Below, piece after piece: positions 9,223 through 18,210 of a stretch of DNA of 64,000 bases. The position numbers were made by a program, and so were the translations under genes. How positions within the stretch are numbered: the stretch's first letter is position 1; each line of letters begins with the position of its first letter. The notes beneath the pieces were generated by a model. That model ran no database searches, was not told the DNA's origin, and saw only the letters and a list, made by a program, of their open reading frames with translations. This stretch comes from Martelella mediterranea (GTDB lineage Bacteria; Pseudomonadota; Alphaproteobacteria; Rhizobiales; Rhizobiaceae): the NCBI RefSeq assembly GCF_004342225.1, contig NZ_SMAR01000013.1, positions 1-64,000 on the forward strand, given 5' to 3'.

Positions 9223-9824
9223 TCAGAACGCATGTCCAATGCCGATGCCGATGCCGGTATAGGTCAGGCCGCTATTTTTCTCTGCCAGATTGGCATTTGA
9301 GGAGTGGCGTACCGTTGCGGTAACGTTCCATTGTTTTTGAGGGAATAGCCTATGGTGGCATATTCATGAAACAGTATGTGGGAGCCGACATTCGGGCTGT
9401 CGGTTGAACCGGTCCGTTCGGCATTGTTGAGTGCACCGCCAAATCCGAGGTCGAGGAATAGTTTGCGGTAAACCGGAAACTTCCAGCTTGCGCCTGCCAT
9501 CAACTGGCTTGCAGCTCCGGCTGTACTTATATTCGCAGCCAGAAAAAAGCGCGGATGAAAAAGCTTGTCCAGTCCCTGCCGGCCGCGACTCTCAAAAGGG
9601 TCCAGAAAGAGTGATGGGGTCAGAAACACACCATTTTCGTGATCGTCATCCACCTGGATCGATGTGGAAATTTCAAACCGGACTTCGTCGAACACTTTGT
9701 ACTGGCTGTTGTTGATCGGCTTTGCACTTTGTATCGGTTTTTCACCTGCAGAAGCGGTTTGGAGCACCGGGAATCCAGCGAGCGCGAGTGTCGTCAGAAT
9801 GATCGCGAACTTTGTTGTTGCCAT
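9223..9824 (-). pseudogene. PagL-type acyloxyacyl hydrolase / lipid A deacylase, frameshifted
   Basis: The product belongs to the PagL/acyloxyacyl hydrolase outer-membrane beta-barrel family, whose members remove an ester-linked acyl chain from lipid A. An N-terminal signal peptide (about 1-26, ending ASA) is followed by barrel strands such as LFLDLGFGGALNN. The straight frame runs 186 codons from ATG 9824 to a stop at 9264, but its last 25 residues lose family resemblance. Adding one base in the five-T run at 9334-9338 (A-run on the coding strand) restores QWNVTATVRHSSNANLAEKN and ends in HAF at 9223, giving the expected His-x-Ser catalytic segment and an aromatic C-terminal residue. So the gene is broken by a one-base deletion, or phase-variable, or the base is a sequencing error. 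It sits alone between the clpA and pur terminators. Confidence 0.75.
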
Positions 9825-9938
9825 TGAAAAAATGCCTGGAGCCTGTTTGCGAGGTAAACCGAACGCGATCTGAGTGCTCGACTCGGTTTTTTATATCAGA
9901 GTTTGCGCATAAACCTGCGTAAGTAAATATCACATGAA

Positions 9939-9971
9939 AAAATCCCGGCTGCGTGAGGCAACCGGGATTTT
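9939..9971 (-). terminator. Rho-independent terminator of the purCSQ operon
   Basis: On the minus strand, AAATCCCGG and CCGGGATTT (9940-9948 and 9962-9970) form a stem followed by a run of T, about 50 bases after the purQ stop. Its presence shows that the pur operon ends at purQ here. Confidence 0.8.
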
Positions 9972-9973
9972 AG

Positions 9974-10000
9974 AGCGCCATGCATCCATTCGGATGCACA
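9974..10000. repeat. Intergenic hairpin repeat, copy A
   Basis: AGCGCCA is followed by the stem TGCATCC (9981-9987), loop ATTC and GGATGCA (9992-9998), then CACA. The same core occurs at 47991-48017 with a compensatory change in the stem. It lies between the purQ stop and its terminator. It looks like a member of a dispersed small palindromic repeat family. Confidence 0.6.
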
Positions 10001-10022
10001 ATTGATTACAGGCTTTCAGTTT

Positions 10023-10697
10023 TCAGGCAGTTTCGAGCTGATTGAGAGCAGCTTCGAACAATCGGCGTCCGTCAGTTCCGCCATGTGCTGGTTCAATCAG
10101 GTTTTCGGGATGCGGCATCATTCCAAGAACGTTACCCGCTTCGTTAACCAGTCCTGCTATGTCATTGACCGATCCATTCGGATTGGTTCCATCGGCATAT
10201 CGAAAGACGACCTGACCTTTATCTTCGATCTGCCTCAGTGTCTCAGCATCGGCAAAATAATTGCCATCGTGATGCGCGACGGGGCAGCGGATAATTTCTC
10301 CAGCGCCATAAGCGCGCGTGAAAGCGGTCTGGTTGTTCGTCACGCTGAGGCGCACTTCTCGACACACGAACTTCAGCGATGCGTTGCGCATCAACGCGCC
10401 GGGAAGGAGCCCTGTTTCAAGAAGGATCTGAAAACCATTGCAGACGCCGATAACCCTGACGCCTTGCGCTGCCTTTTCAGCAACCGCACGCATCACCGAC
10501 ATGCGTGCTGCGATCGCGCCGCAACGCAGATAGTCACCGTAAGAGAAGCCGCCGGGGATCACAATCAGGTCCACATCCGGTATCTCTGTTTCTGTCTGCC
10601 AGACTGTGACAGGCGGAGCACCTGAAATCAGAGAAATCGCGGCCTGCATATCGCGGTCGCGGTTCAGGCCGGGAAGCTGAATGAGAGCGGTCTTCAT
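10023..10697 (-). CDS. purQ: Phosphoribosylformylglycinamidine synthase subunit PurQ (glutaminase)
   Basis: PurQ is the glutamine amidotransferase subunit of the three-part FGAM synthase (PurL-PurQ-PurS), supplying ammonia for the fourth step of de novo purine synthesis. The 224-residue protein has the class I amidotransferase nucleophile Cys86 in GVCNGFQ, the oxyanion-hole segment PGGFSYGD (about 48-55) and the His/Glu pair in MMPHPEN near the C terminus. ATG 10697 is chosen because AGGAAT precedes it and the family opening [10 protein letters not shown] follows; seven further in-frame codons upstream lack support. purS ends 24 bases upstream. The catalytic partner purL does not follow in this window. 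Confidence 0.95.
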   Translation of the reverse strand: MKTALIQLPGLNRDRDMQAAISLISGAPPVTVWQTETEIPDVDLIVIPGGFSYGDYLRCGAIAARMSVMRAVAEKAAQGVRVIGVCNGFQILLETGLLPGALMRNASLKFVCREVRLSVTNNQTAFTRAYGAGEIIRCPVAHHDGNYFADAETLRQIEDKGQVVFRYADGTNPNGSVNDIAGLVNEAGNVLGMMPHPENLIEPAHGGTDGRRLFEAALNQLETA

Positions 10698-10721
10698 AAT
10701 TCCTGCTACCTTCTGCAACGC

Positions 10722-10964
10722 TTAGGAAAGCTCGACTGTATAGTCTTCGATCACCATGTTCGCCAAAAGCTTTTCGCACATAGCTGCTGCATCGGCTCTG
10801 GCTTTCTCATGATCATCGGTATCAAGCTTCAGATCAAAAACTTTACCCTGCCGCGCACCGGAAATGCCATCAAAGCCAAGCCCGGCAAGAGCACCTTCAA
10901 TCGCCTTTCCCTGCGGGTCGAGAACACCATTCTTCAAAGTCACAATCACGCGTGCGTTGATCAC
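10722..10964 (-). CDS. purS: Phosphoribosylformylglycinamidine synthase subunit PurS
   Basis: PurS is the small bridging subunit that assembles PurL and PurQ into an active FGAM synthase complex. The 80-residue length and the sequence pattern ARVIVTLKNGVLDPQGKAI at the start and MCEKLLANMVIEDY near the end are characteristic. It sits 16 bases after purC and 24 bases before purQ in the usual purC-purS-purQ order, clearly one operon. Confidence 0.95.
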   Translation of the reverse strand: MINARVIVTLKNGVLDPQGKAIEGALAGLGFDGISGARQGKVFDLKLDTDDHEKARADAAAMCEKLLANMVIEDYTVELS

Positions 10965-10980
10965 TGATCCAGTCCTTCCG

Positions 10981-11745
10981 TTATTTCACGAGTACCGGTC
11001 CGGCAGCGCGCGCCGGTTCGTTTTCATTCATGATTCCAAGTCTCCGGGCCACTTCAGAGTAAGCACGGAAAAGGTCGCCGGGGTTTGCAGCAGACGCATC
11101 CCGGTCCAGCCGTTCATGTGTCGATAGATCGGCGAGGCGACAAGAATCAGGTGAGATCTCATCGGCCAGGATGATGCGCATCATGTCCCCTTCGTAAAGC
11201 CTGCCGCATTCAATCTTGAAATCAACAAGCTGAATGCCTGCGCCGAGAAACAGGCCGGTCAAAAAGTCGTTGATCCGGATGGCAAGTGCCATGATGTCAT
11301 CTAGCTCCGGCGGCGTTGCCCAGCCAAAGGCGGTGATGTGTTCTTCTGTCACCAATGGATTGCCCAGCTCTTCAGCATTGAGGAAGAATTCAACAATTGA
11401 ACGGGGCAGGGGCGTGCCCTCTTCCAGTCCCAGGCGGCGCGCCAGTGACCCGGCTGCAACATTGCGAACCGAGATGATCAGCGGTATCATCTCGACCTCA
11501 CGGACGAGCTGTTCGCGCATGTTCAGACGCCGGATGAAGTGTGTCGGTATGCCAATCGTGTTCAGATGGCCGAAAACATATTCGGAGATCCGGTTGTTGA
11601 GCACACCCTTGCCGTCAATGATACCAGTTGCAGCACTGTCAGCTGAAAAAGCATCATCTTTGAAAAACTGTATAAGTGTGCCGGGCTCCGGCCCCTCATA
11701 CATTATTTTGCCTTTGCCTTCGAAGACGCGGCGGCGACGATTCAT
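10981..11745 (-). CDS. purC: Phosphoribosylaminoimidazole-succinocarboxamide synthase
   Basis: PurC (SAICAR synthetase) joins aspartate to CAIR with ATP in purine synthesis. The 254-residue protein shows [14 protein letters not shown] at the N terminus (ATP-binding loop), [20 protein letters not shown] in the centre and VDFKIECGR plus [12 protein letters not shown] towards the C terminus. The start is ATG 11745 ([10 protein letters not shown], the usual opening in this order). ATG 11757, four codons earlier, is an alternative, and neither has a strong Shine-Dalgarno. The sequence [11 protein letters not shown] departs from the more common FKDDATAFN form, so a second purC may exist elsewhere in the genome. 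It is the first gene of purCSQ and divergent from the ATPase zeta inhibitor gene. Confidence 0.93.
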   Translation of the reverse strand: MNRRRRVFEGKGKIMYEGPEPGTLIQFFKDDAFSADSAATGIIDGKGVLNNRISEYVFGHLNTIGIPTHFIRRLNMREQLVREVEMIPLIISVRNVAAGSLARRLGLEEGTPLPRSIVEFFLNAEELGNPLVTEEHITAFGWATPPELDDIMALAIRINDFLTGLFLGAGIQLVDFKIECGRLYEGDMMRIILADEISPDSCRLADLSTHERLDRDASAANPGDLFRAYSEVARRLGIMNENEPARAAGPVLVK

Positions 11746-12009
11746 TGTTGTACTCATAAAATGGGGGCACCTTAAAAGGGTGCGCGGCCTCATACTATAT
11801 CACCGCATAGCGAATACGGGCGAACTTCTCAATCAGCCTTTGGGGTTTTCACTGATAAAGACAGCAATTTTGCGTCTGCCAACAAGAATCACCATATCTC
11901 AATTAAATTTTAATCGAATAAATTTAAAGAAATGAAATCCAGGTACTTTGCTTTTGATAATTCTGGCCTCAAAATTCTTTGCAAATTTCATGCTTAGGAG
12001 GAGGCATCG

Positions 12010-12330
12010 ATGGCATCACTCAGCTTTTCCGACCGTGAGAAAGCATTTGAAGCGGCTTTCGTGCGGCAAGAGGCAGCGCGCTTCAGGACTGTGGCGCGGC
12101 GGAACAGAATGCTGGCAGCCTGGGCGGCTGATCTTCTCGGACGCGAGGACGAAGATGTCTTTGCCTCCGAAGTTATTGCTGCGGATTTTTCGAAAGCCGG
12201 TGAGGAAGATGTGTTGCGAAAGCTGATGCGTGATTTCGAGCACGCAGGAATTTCCATCGAGGAAGAAGCGCTTCGCATGAAAATGCATGCACTCATGCAA
12301 GCTGCCAGCCAACAGGTTGACGTTGAATAA
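12010..12330 (+). CDS. F1Fo-ATPase inhibitor, zeta subunit family (formerly DUF1476)
   Basis: The 106-residue protein matches the alphaproteobacterial DUF1476 family, whose Paracoccus denitrificans member is the zeta subunit that blocks ATP hydrolysis by F1. The N-terminal SFSDREKAFEAAF (about 5-17) corresponds to the inhibitory helix, followed by a helical bundle with RRNRMLAAWAADLLG, ADFSKAGEEDVLRKL and a C-terminal helix. A very strong ribosome binding site (AGGAGGAGG, 11996-12004) suggests high expression. It is not near the atp operon; it is divergent from purC, an arrangement I recall from related genomes. It is convergent with moeA. Confidence 0.87.
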   Translation: MASLSFSDREKAFEAAFVRQEAARFRTVARRNRMLAAWAADLLGREDEDVFASEVIAADFSKAGEEDVLRKLMRDFEHAGISIEEEALRMKMHALMQAASQQVDVE

Positions 12331-12406
12331 CGAGTGGAATTGCAGGCTTATGAAGCCAGACGTCAGTCTGCATGCAGGGTGGGGATGACGCTTAAGGCCC
12401 CGCGGC

Positions 12407-13618
12407 TCAGGCGAGGCGAATGATCTGCACGCTGTCGCCAGCTTTGGCCTCGGAGGCGTATGAAGGTCGCACAATCAGGCAATCTGCCTGTGTCAAAGCC
12501 TGCAGCAGTGAAGAATCCTGACTGCTCAGAGCGCGAACACTGGTCTGCGAAACATCCGTGAAAACGCCGCGCATGAAATGCTGGCGTGGCCCGTTGGTTG
12601 GCATGCTTTCCTCCAGTAGAACTGAAGCTTCCCGGTTGCGCGGGGGTAAATGCCCAAGCTTTCTGAGAAGCGGCTCAGCAAAAAGCAGAGCACATACAAA
12701 GCTTGAAACCGGATTGCCGGGCAACCCAAGAACCAGCATTTCACCCAACCTGCCAACCATCAGGGGCTTGCCCGGACGCATGGCGACTTTCCAGAAGTCC
12801 AGCTCCATGCCCATACCGCCCAGAACCGGACGAATCAAATCATGGTCGCCGACAGATGCGCCGCCGATTGTCAGCAGCACGTCTGCTTTTTCAGCTATGG
12901 CGCGTTTAACGGAATCCTGGATTTCGGCCCTTGTGTCTCGCGCGATCCCCAGATCGATGATTTCTGCCCCGTTCTCTTGAGCAAGCGCGGCAATAGCAAT
13001 CCCTCCGGAGGCTGAAATCTGGCCCGGACCCGGCAGTGTACCAAGCGGCACCAGTTCGTTGCCGGTCGCGAGAATGGCAATGCGTGGGCGGCGGTACACA
13101 TCAAGCGTCCCATGTCCTGCCGCTGCGGCCAGAGATAATGACCTCGCATTCAGCTGGGTTCCAGCTTTGAGGAGGGGCTGGCCGTTTGAAAAGTCCTGCC
13201 CGCTGCGCCGGATATTGGCGCCTTCAGAAGCTGCGGACGTTATGCGGATATGACGACCGTCGATCTGTTCGGTGTTTTCCTGAATAATAACAGCGGAGGC
13301 CCCATCGGGAACTGGCGCTCCGGTAAAGATCCGAAGCGCCTGTCCTGCGGTAATCGTCTGACCGGCGACTTGTCCGGCTGATACTTCACCGATGACTTCA
13401 AGCGAAATGCCTTCTTTTCCGCAGTCCCGCTCATGAATGGCGTACCCATCCATAGCCGATGCATCAAAAGGAGGCTGCGTGACACGGGATAATATATCAC
13501 GTGAAATAATGCGACCAAGTAGCTGATTTAAATTTAAATTTTCTGTTTCTGAGATGGGTTTGTGAGCAGCAGAAATGCGTTCTTTTGCTTCGCCGACTTG
13601 TAGCAGAGACAGTGCCAT
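12407..13618 (-). CDS. moeA: Molybdopterin molybdenumtransferase MoeA
   Basis: MoeA inserts molybdate into adenylylated molybdopterin, the last general step of molybdenum cofactor synthesis. The 403-residue protein is standard length. It has PPFDASAMDGYA (about 49-60), the MoCF_biosynth domain with ATGNELV, LTIGGASVGDHD and MRPGKPLMVG, the LGLPGNPVSSFV loop, and a C-terminal domain IV. The gene starts 8 bases after moaC ends, so it is the last gene of ppiD-trpD-trpC-moaC-moeA. It converges on the zeta subunit gene with a 76-base gap. Confidence 0.96.
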   Translation of the reverse strand: MALSLLQVGEAKERISAAHKPISETENLNLNQLLGRIISRDILSRVTQPPFDASAMDGYAIHERDCGKEGISLEVIGEVSAGQVAGQTITAGQALRIFTGAPVPDGASAVIIQENTEQIDGRHIRITSAASEGANIRRSGQDFSNGQPLLKAGTQLNARSLSLAAAAGHGTLDVYRRPRIAILATGNELVPLGTLPGPGQISASGGIAIAALAQENGAEIIDLGIARDTRAEIQDSVKRAIAEKADVLLTIGGASVGDHDLIRPVLGGMGMELDFWKVAMRPGKPLMVGRLGEMLVLGLPGNPVSSFVCALLFAEPLLRKLGHLPPRNREASVLLEESMPTNGPRQHFMRGVFTDVSQTSVRALSSQDSSLLQALTQADCLIVRPSYASEAKAGDSVQIIRLA

Positions 13619-13626
13619 ATCAATTC

Positions 13627-14118
13627 CTATTTCCGCACGTAATCGCCGCTTACGCCGCCCGATTTCTTGACGAGATGGATGGCGCCGATCTCCATTTCCC
13701 GGTCAGCAGCTTTCGCCATATCGTAAATTGTAAGGCACGCGACCGAGACGGCCGTCAGTGCCTCCATTTCAACGCCGGTGCGGCCGCTGAGTGATGCCGT
13801 TGCTATGACCCGCAGCCCTGGCAGCTCGTCATCGGCAGAAATATCGACCGAAATCTTCGTCAGCATCAGTGGATGGCAAAGCGGAATAAGATTGGCGGTC
13901 TGCTTCGCGCCCATGATTCCAGCCAGCCGGGCCGTGGCAATCACATCACCTTTTTTGGCGTTGCCAGCCTGAATAAGATCAAGCGTCTCTTTCTTCATGA
14001 CCACGCAACCTTCAGCCGTTGCCGAGCGCTGTGTTTCGTCCTTGGCGCCGACATCGACCATGCGGGCTTCACCACTGGAGGAAATATGCGTTAGTCCGTC
14101 AGAGTGCTGTGTGCTCAT
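13627..14118 (-). CDS. moaC: Cyclic pyranopterin monophosphate synthase MoaC
   Basis: MoaC converts the MoaA product (3',8-cyclo-H2GTP) to cyclic pyranopterin monophosphate in molybdenum cofactor synthesis. The 163-residue protein carries [12 protein letters not shown] (about 20-31), the [12 protein letters not shown] segment and [14 protein letters not shown], all catalytic or substrate-binding signatures. The ATG at 14118 overlaps the trpC stop as ATGA, so translation is coupled to trpC. A longer in-frame extension into trpC is not needed. Confidence 0.96.
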   Translation of the reverse strand: MSTQHSDGLTHISSSGEARMVDVGAKDETQRSATAEGCVVMKKETLDLIQAGNAKKGDVIATARLAGIMGAKQTANLIPLCHPLMLTKISVDISADDELPGLRVIATASLSGRTGVEMEALTAVSVACLTIYDMAKAADREMEIGAIHLVKKSGGVSGDYVRK

Positions 14119-14930
14119 TCGGCTGCGTCTTTCGCCTGCCTTCCGGTCAGCAACTCCCGTGTTGCCGCGGCGATATCGCCCTTGCGCATCAGGCTTTCGC
14201 CGACCAGAAAAGTCGAAATTCCGCTCTTGGAAAGGCGAAGGCAATCATCGTGAACGAAAATACCGCTTTCTCCGACGATCAGGCGGTCGTCACCAATCAT
14301 GCCCGAGAGGCGTTCGCTTGTCTCAAGTGAAACTTCAAAATTGCGAAGATTGCGATTGTTAATGCCGATCAGCGGTGACGACAGTTTCAGAGCGCGAGCA
14401 CATTCTTCTGCGTCGTGCACTTCAACAAGAGCGTCCATACCAAGTTCAAAGGCTTTATCCTGAAGCCGTCTGGCTTCATCGTCCGAAAGGCTGGCCATGA
14501 TGATGAGAATGCAATCAGCACCCCAGGCCCGGGCCTCATAGATCTGGTATTCCTCAAACATGAAATCTTTGCGCAATGCCGGAAGCGAACAGGCATTACG
14601 TGCGGCAGACAGGAACTCAGGCGCGCCCTGAAAGCTCGGTGTGTCGGTCAGGACGGAGAGGCAGGCCGCTCCTCCCTGCTCATAAGCCTTTGCAAAAGCA
14701 GGTGGGTCAAAGTCTGGACGTATCAGACCTTTCGACGGACTGGCTTTCTTGATTTCGGCAATCAGTCCGAAGTCGCCATTCTCTTTCTTTGTGCGCAATG
14801 CATTAAGAAAACCGCGCGGTGGCATCTGATCGCTGATCATCGCCTTCAGGTCTTGCAGAGGCGTTTCAAGTTTGGCTGCCGCGATTTCTTCACGCTTGTA
14901 GGCTTCAATCTTCTTGAGAATGTCAGTCAT
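14115..14930 (-). CDS. trpC: Indole-3-glycerol phosphate synthase
   Basis: TrpC closes the indole ring of indole-3-glycerol phosphate from CdRP in tryptophan synthesis. The 271-residue TIM-barrel protein has [12 protein letters not shown] (catalytic Lys, about 53-64), [36 protein letters not shown] and the phosphate-binding VGESGI. ATG 14930 is the usual opening ([16 protein letters not shown]); it overlaps the trpD stop by eight bases. The frame is open 11 codons further into trpD, without family resemblance. No trpB/trpA or trpE lies nearby, which is normal for this order. Confidence 0.96.
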   Translation of the reverse strand: MTDILKKIEAYKREEIAAAKLETPLQDLKAMISDQMPPRGFLNALRTKKENGDFGLIAEIKKASPSKGLIRPDFDPPAFAKAYEQGGAACLSVLTDTPSFQGAPEFLSAARNACSLPALRKDFMFEEYQIYEARAWGADCILIIMASLSDDEARRLQDKAFELGMDALVEVHDAEECARALKLSSPLIGINNRNLRNFEVSLETSERLSGMIGDDRLIVGESGIFVHDDCLRLSKSGISTFLVGESLMRKGDIAAATRELLTGRQAKDAAE

Positions 14931-15954
14931 CAGCTGCGACCTGTCCTTCATTTGAAACCGCAATCAGGCGATCCAGGGCGAGGGCGGCCTTGCCGCTGTC
15001 CAGAGCATCTGTGGCCAGTTGCATCGCGCCAGAAAGCGTTTCGCCTTTGCCGGCAATCATCAATGCAGCTGCTGCATTACAAAGAGCGACATCGCGATAG
15101 GCATTTTTTTCGCCGGACAGAACAGCGCGCAGCGCTGCCGCATTGACCTTGCCGTCGCCACCCTTCAGGGCGCTGATATCGACCGTCTCGACACCGAAAT
15201 CTGCAGGTTTCAGCGTGTATTCGCGGATCTGGCCCCCGGAAAGCTCTGCTACCTGTGTCTCGCCGGTTGTCGTGATTTCATCGAGCCCGCAACCATGGAC
15301 GACCCAGATGTGTTCCGCCTCAAGGTCACGCAGAACTTCGGCAATCGGCCTCAGCCATTCCGGAGCGTAAACACCGAGCAACTGGCGCCTGACACCGGCA
15401 GGGTTCGCAAGCGGACCCAGAATGTTGAAGATTGTCCGCGTTCCCAGTTCCACGCGTGTCGGTCCGACATGACGCATGGCTGAATGATGTGTCTGTGCGA
15501 ACATGAAGCCGATCCCGGCATCCTGAATGCAGCGCGCGATAATGTCGGGACCGATTTCAAGCTGAACACCAAGTTCTGAGAGGCTGTCAGCTGCGCCTGA
15601 TTTGGAGCTGAGCGCACGATTGCCATGCTTTGCAACCGTGACCCCTGCACCGGCGGCAATCAGAGCGGCCAGCGTTGAAATATTATAGGTTCCGGAGCCG
15701 TCACCGCCTGTCCCGACGATATCGACGGCATCCTCCGGAGCCTTAACGCGGAGCATCTTGTCCCGCATTGTGGTTACCGCTCCGACGATTTCATCAACCG
15801 TCTCACCCTTCACCCGCAGCGCCATCAAAAAACCGCCGATCTGGGACGGGGTCGCTTCACCCGACATCAATATATCGAATGCCGCACGCGCTTCTGTGTT
15901 GGAAAGCGACTCGCGATTGGCGATTTTGGCGATGAAGGGTTTTAGTGCGGACAT
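14923..15954 (-). CDS. trpD: Anthranilate phosphoribosyltransferase
   Basis: TrpD transfers the phosphoribosyl group of PRPP to anthranilate. The 343-residue protein has the glycine-rich PRPP loop [15 protein letters not shown] (about 80-94), [15 protein letters not shown] and the second metal-binding segment near the centre. A helical N-terminal domain ([16 protein letters not shown]) is complete. The gene starts 14 bases after ppiD and overlaps trpC by eight bases. Confidence 0.96.
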   Translation of the reverse strand: MSALKPFIAKIANRESLSNTEARAAFDILMSGEATPSQIGGFLMALRVKGETVDEIVGAVTTMRDKMLRVKAPEDAVDIVGTGGDGSGTYNISTLAALIAAGAGVTVAKHGNRALSSKSGAADSLSELGVQLEIGPDIIARCIQDAGIGFMFAQTHHSAMRHVGPTRVELGTRTIFNILGPLANPAGVRRQLLGVYAPEWLRPIAEVLRDLEAEHIWVVHGCGLDEITTTGETQVAELSGGQIREYTLKPADFGVETVDISALKGGDGKVNAAALRAVLSGEKNAYRDVALCNAAAALMIAGKGETLSGAMQLATDALDSGKAALALDRLIAVSNEGQVAADD

Positions 15955-15968
15955 TTCATGACTTTCGT

Positions 15969-17864
15969 TTACTGCAGATTGATCGCCTGCTGTGCGAGTG
16001 TCTGGTTGATTGAGACGCCATATTCACTCTGCAGCTTTTTGATCATCTCATCGAGAATATCGTCACCGGCAGATGATGCAATGGCTGTTACGGCCTGATT
16101 GTCATTGGCGGCTACGGCGTTGTCTCCGGCATTGTTCACTGAGGTCACTTTCAGAACAATCTGTTCGTCGCCGCCATCCTTTGGCGCTGTGGCGACAGTG
16201 CCGAGCGGGCCGCTGAAAGCGGCTGCAACACCTTGAGGTCCAAGAGCGGTGTTTTGCGCCATGCGGGTGAATGGCTGAGTCTGCTGAACATCAATTGCCA
16301 GATCTTCAGCGAGCTGTTGCAGTGAAGCGCCGTCTTCGATCTGCTGTCTGAACTCTTCCGCCTTTGCGGCAAGAGCATTCGCTTGCTGTTCTGCGGCCCA
16401 GTCGGCTTCCACCTGGCTGCGCACTTCTTCAAAGGTCCGGTCCCGCGCTGGTGTGATCGCTTTGACCTCGTACCAGACGACGCCACCATTGCTCAGAGTA
16501 AGAGGCAGGTTTTCGACATCGACGTCTGAATCGAAAGCCGATGTAATCAGCTCAGTGCCCAGAGGAATATCTTCAACCGGATTACCGCCCTCATCAGTCC
16601 CGTTGGCGGCGACAGACTGGATGGTCTGAGGTGTAAGCCCGAGGCTTTTTGCAGCCTCTTCCATCGTTGAGCCACCAGCGCGCAGATCGTCATACTGGTC
16701 TTCAACATTAAGGATGTCGTTTGCGGCCTGCTGCTGCGCCAGCGCCTGCCGGATTGTGTCCTCCACTTCCGAAAGCGGTGTGACGGCCTCTGGCGTAATC
16801 TGGGGCACGCGCAGAATGACGGGCCCGAAATTTCCCTGAACGACGCCGCTTGTTCCGTTTTCTTCCGTAATTGCGAAAGCAGCCTCATCAATGTTGCTGT
16901 CCGGAAAGTCGCCTTTCTCATACGTTCCGAGCGAAACGTCAGCGATTGTCTTGCCGCTCTCGGTTACGAGTTGATCAAATGTCTTTTCGCCATCTGCAAG
17001 CTGCTGGGCTGCCTGTTCGGCGGCTGCCTGGTCTGCAAAGGTCAGTTGCTGGATCGAGCGGGTTTCCGGCGTTGTATAAGAGGCCTGACGCGCTTCATAA
17101 TCCTGCTGAACGGCCTCATCCGTGACTGAATCCGGGTCGGCAATATCTGCCGGGCGCAGAGCGACATATTCGATCGTCCGGTATTCCGGAGCGCGGTAAG
17201 CGGCCTGGCGTTTTTCAAACCAGGGCTTCAGAACATCATCGCTGGGCGTTTTGATCGGGTCGATAAACGCGTTGGTCAGTTCGATATAATCGGCGGTCCG
17301 GGTCTGGTTTCTGTATTCGCGAATGGCATCCGTCAGTGTTTTAGGGGCATCGAATCCGTCTGCAAGACCATCGACAATCTGGCCGCGAACGGCCACCTTG
17401 CTGCGCTCTGCAACATAATCATCTTCATTCATGCCCACACTTCGCAGAAGCGAACTGAAGCGCTGGCGATCGAACTGACCGTTGGCATTCTGGAATGCCG
17501 GATCCTGCGCAATGAGTGAAGCCAGCCGCTTTTCGGAAAGACCGAGGTTCATGTTGTCAGCGAGCTGATCCAGTGCAGCGCCAGCAACAAGCTGTGCGTA
17601 AACCTGCTGGTCAACGCCCAGCATGCGCGCCTGCTCAGAGGTCAGACGCTGCCCATACTGCTGATTCAGGTTGTTCAGTTGGCGCTGATAGGCAAGCCGG
17701 AACTCATTGACGTCGACCGACTGGTTTCCAACCTGGACAACAACATCTGAATTGCCTGAAAGCAGTGCGCTTGAGGCTCCCCAAACACCAAAGGAAATAA
17801 TGAGGAGGATGATCAGGAGTTTTGCGACCCAGGTCTGGGCGCCTTTCCGCAGTGTTTCGAGCAT
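15969..17864 (-). CDS. SurA N-terminal / PpiD-type peptidyl-prolyl isomerase
   Basis: This 631-residue protein is a PpiD-like, membrane-anchored periplasmic foldase that helps newly exported outer-membrane and secreted proteins. A short cytoplasmic N terminus is followed by one membrane helix (about 14-36, [20 protein letters not shown]), a SurA-N-like chaperone segment (about 40-180), a PPIC/rotamase region (about 245-360) and a long C-terminal segment. Pieces matching the parvulin core ([19 protein letters not shown] and [14 protein letters not shown]) are seen; catalytic competence cannot be judged. It heads the operon with trpD-trpC-moaC-moeA, as in related genomes. The autotransporter gene lies divergently upstream, and such exported proteins are plausible clients (inference). 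Confidence 0.9.
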   Translation of the reverse strand: MLETLRKGAQTWVAKLLIILLIISFGVWGASSALLSGNSDVVVQVGNQSVDVNEFRLAYQRQLNNLNQQYGQRLTSEQARMLGVDQQVYAQLVAGAALDQLADNMNLGLSEKRLASLIAQDPAFQNANGQFDRQRFSSLLRSVGMNEDDYVAERSKVAVRGQIVDGLADGFDAPKTLTDAIREYRNQTRTADYIELTNAFIDPIKTPSDDVLKPWFEKRQAAYRAPEYRTIEYVALRPADIADPDSVTDEAVQQDYEARQASYTTPETRSIQQLTFADQAAAEQAAQQLADGEKTFDQLVTESGKTIADVSLGTYEKGDFPDSNIDEAAFAITEENGTSGVVQGNFGPVILRVPQITPEAVTPLSEVEDTIRQALAQQQAANDILNVEDQYDDLRAGGSTMEEAAKSLGLTPQTIQSVAANGTDEGGNPVEDIPLGTELITSAFDSDVDVENLPLTLSNGGVVWYEVKAITPARDRTFEEVRSQVEADWAAEQQANALAAKAEEFRQQIEDGASLQQLAEDLAIDVQQTQPFTRMAQNTALGPQGVAAAFSGPLGTVATAPKDGGDEQIVLKVTSVNNAGDNAVAANDNQAVTAIASSAGDDILDEMIKKLQSEYGVSINQTLAQQAINLQ

Positions 17865-18210
17865 TATTCAGCAAATCCTGTTTGCGGGACCGTCGGTTTA
17901 ATCGTCGCTTCTTAGACCAAGATGAACCGGAATTGAAGAGACCGGAATGTCTCTCGTTCGGAAAGTGCTTGTTGGAGCAACGGACTTTGGGGCTTTGAAG
18001 GAATGGCCGACTGTTTCGAAGTTCTGAATGGTTGGCAATCCGGAGCCGCCTGGAGGGCACGAATCGGGCATCTGGTCACAAAGGAAAGAGTGATGCTTCA
18101 GCCCCGATTCTCAACCCATTGTTAAGGCTATTCGGGCTAGAAAGCTGACGGTGGTGCAGTCAGCATAGAGCTCATTCTGGCTGCGTGAAATTCAGGATGG
18201 ACAGAGAGTT
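17865..18210. other. Divergent promoter region between ppiD and autotransporter gene
   Basis: This 346-base spacer has no convincing open frame. It must contain promoters for the leftward ppiD operon and the rightward autotransporter gene. AGAGAG at about 18201-18206 is the ribosome binding site of the latter. No palindrome or RNA structure was recognised. Confidence 0.5.
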
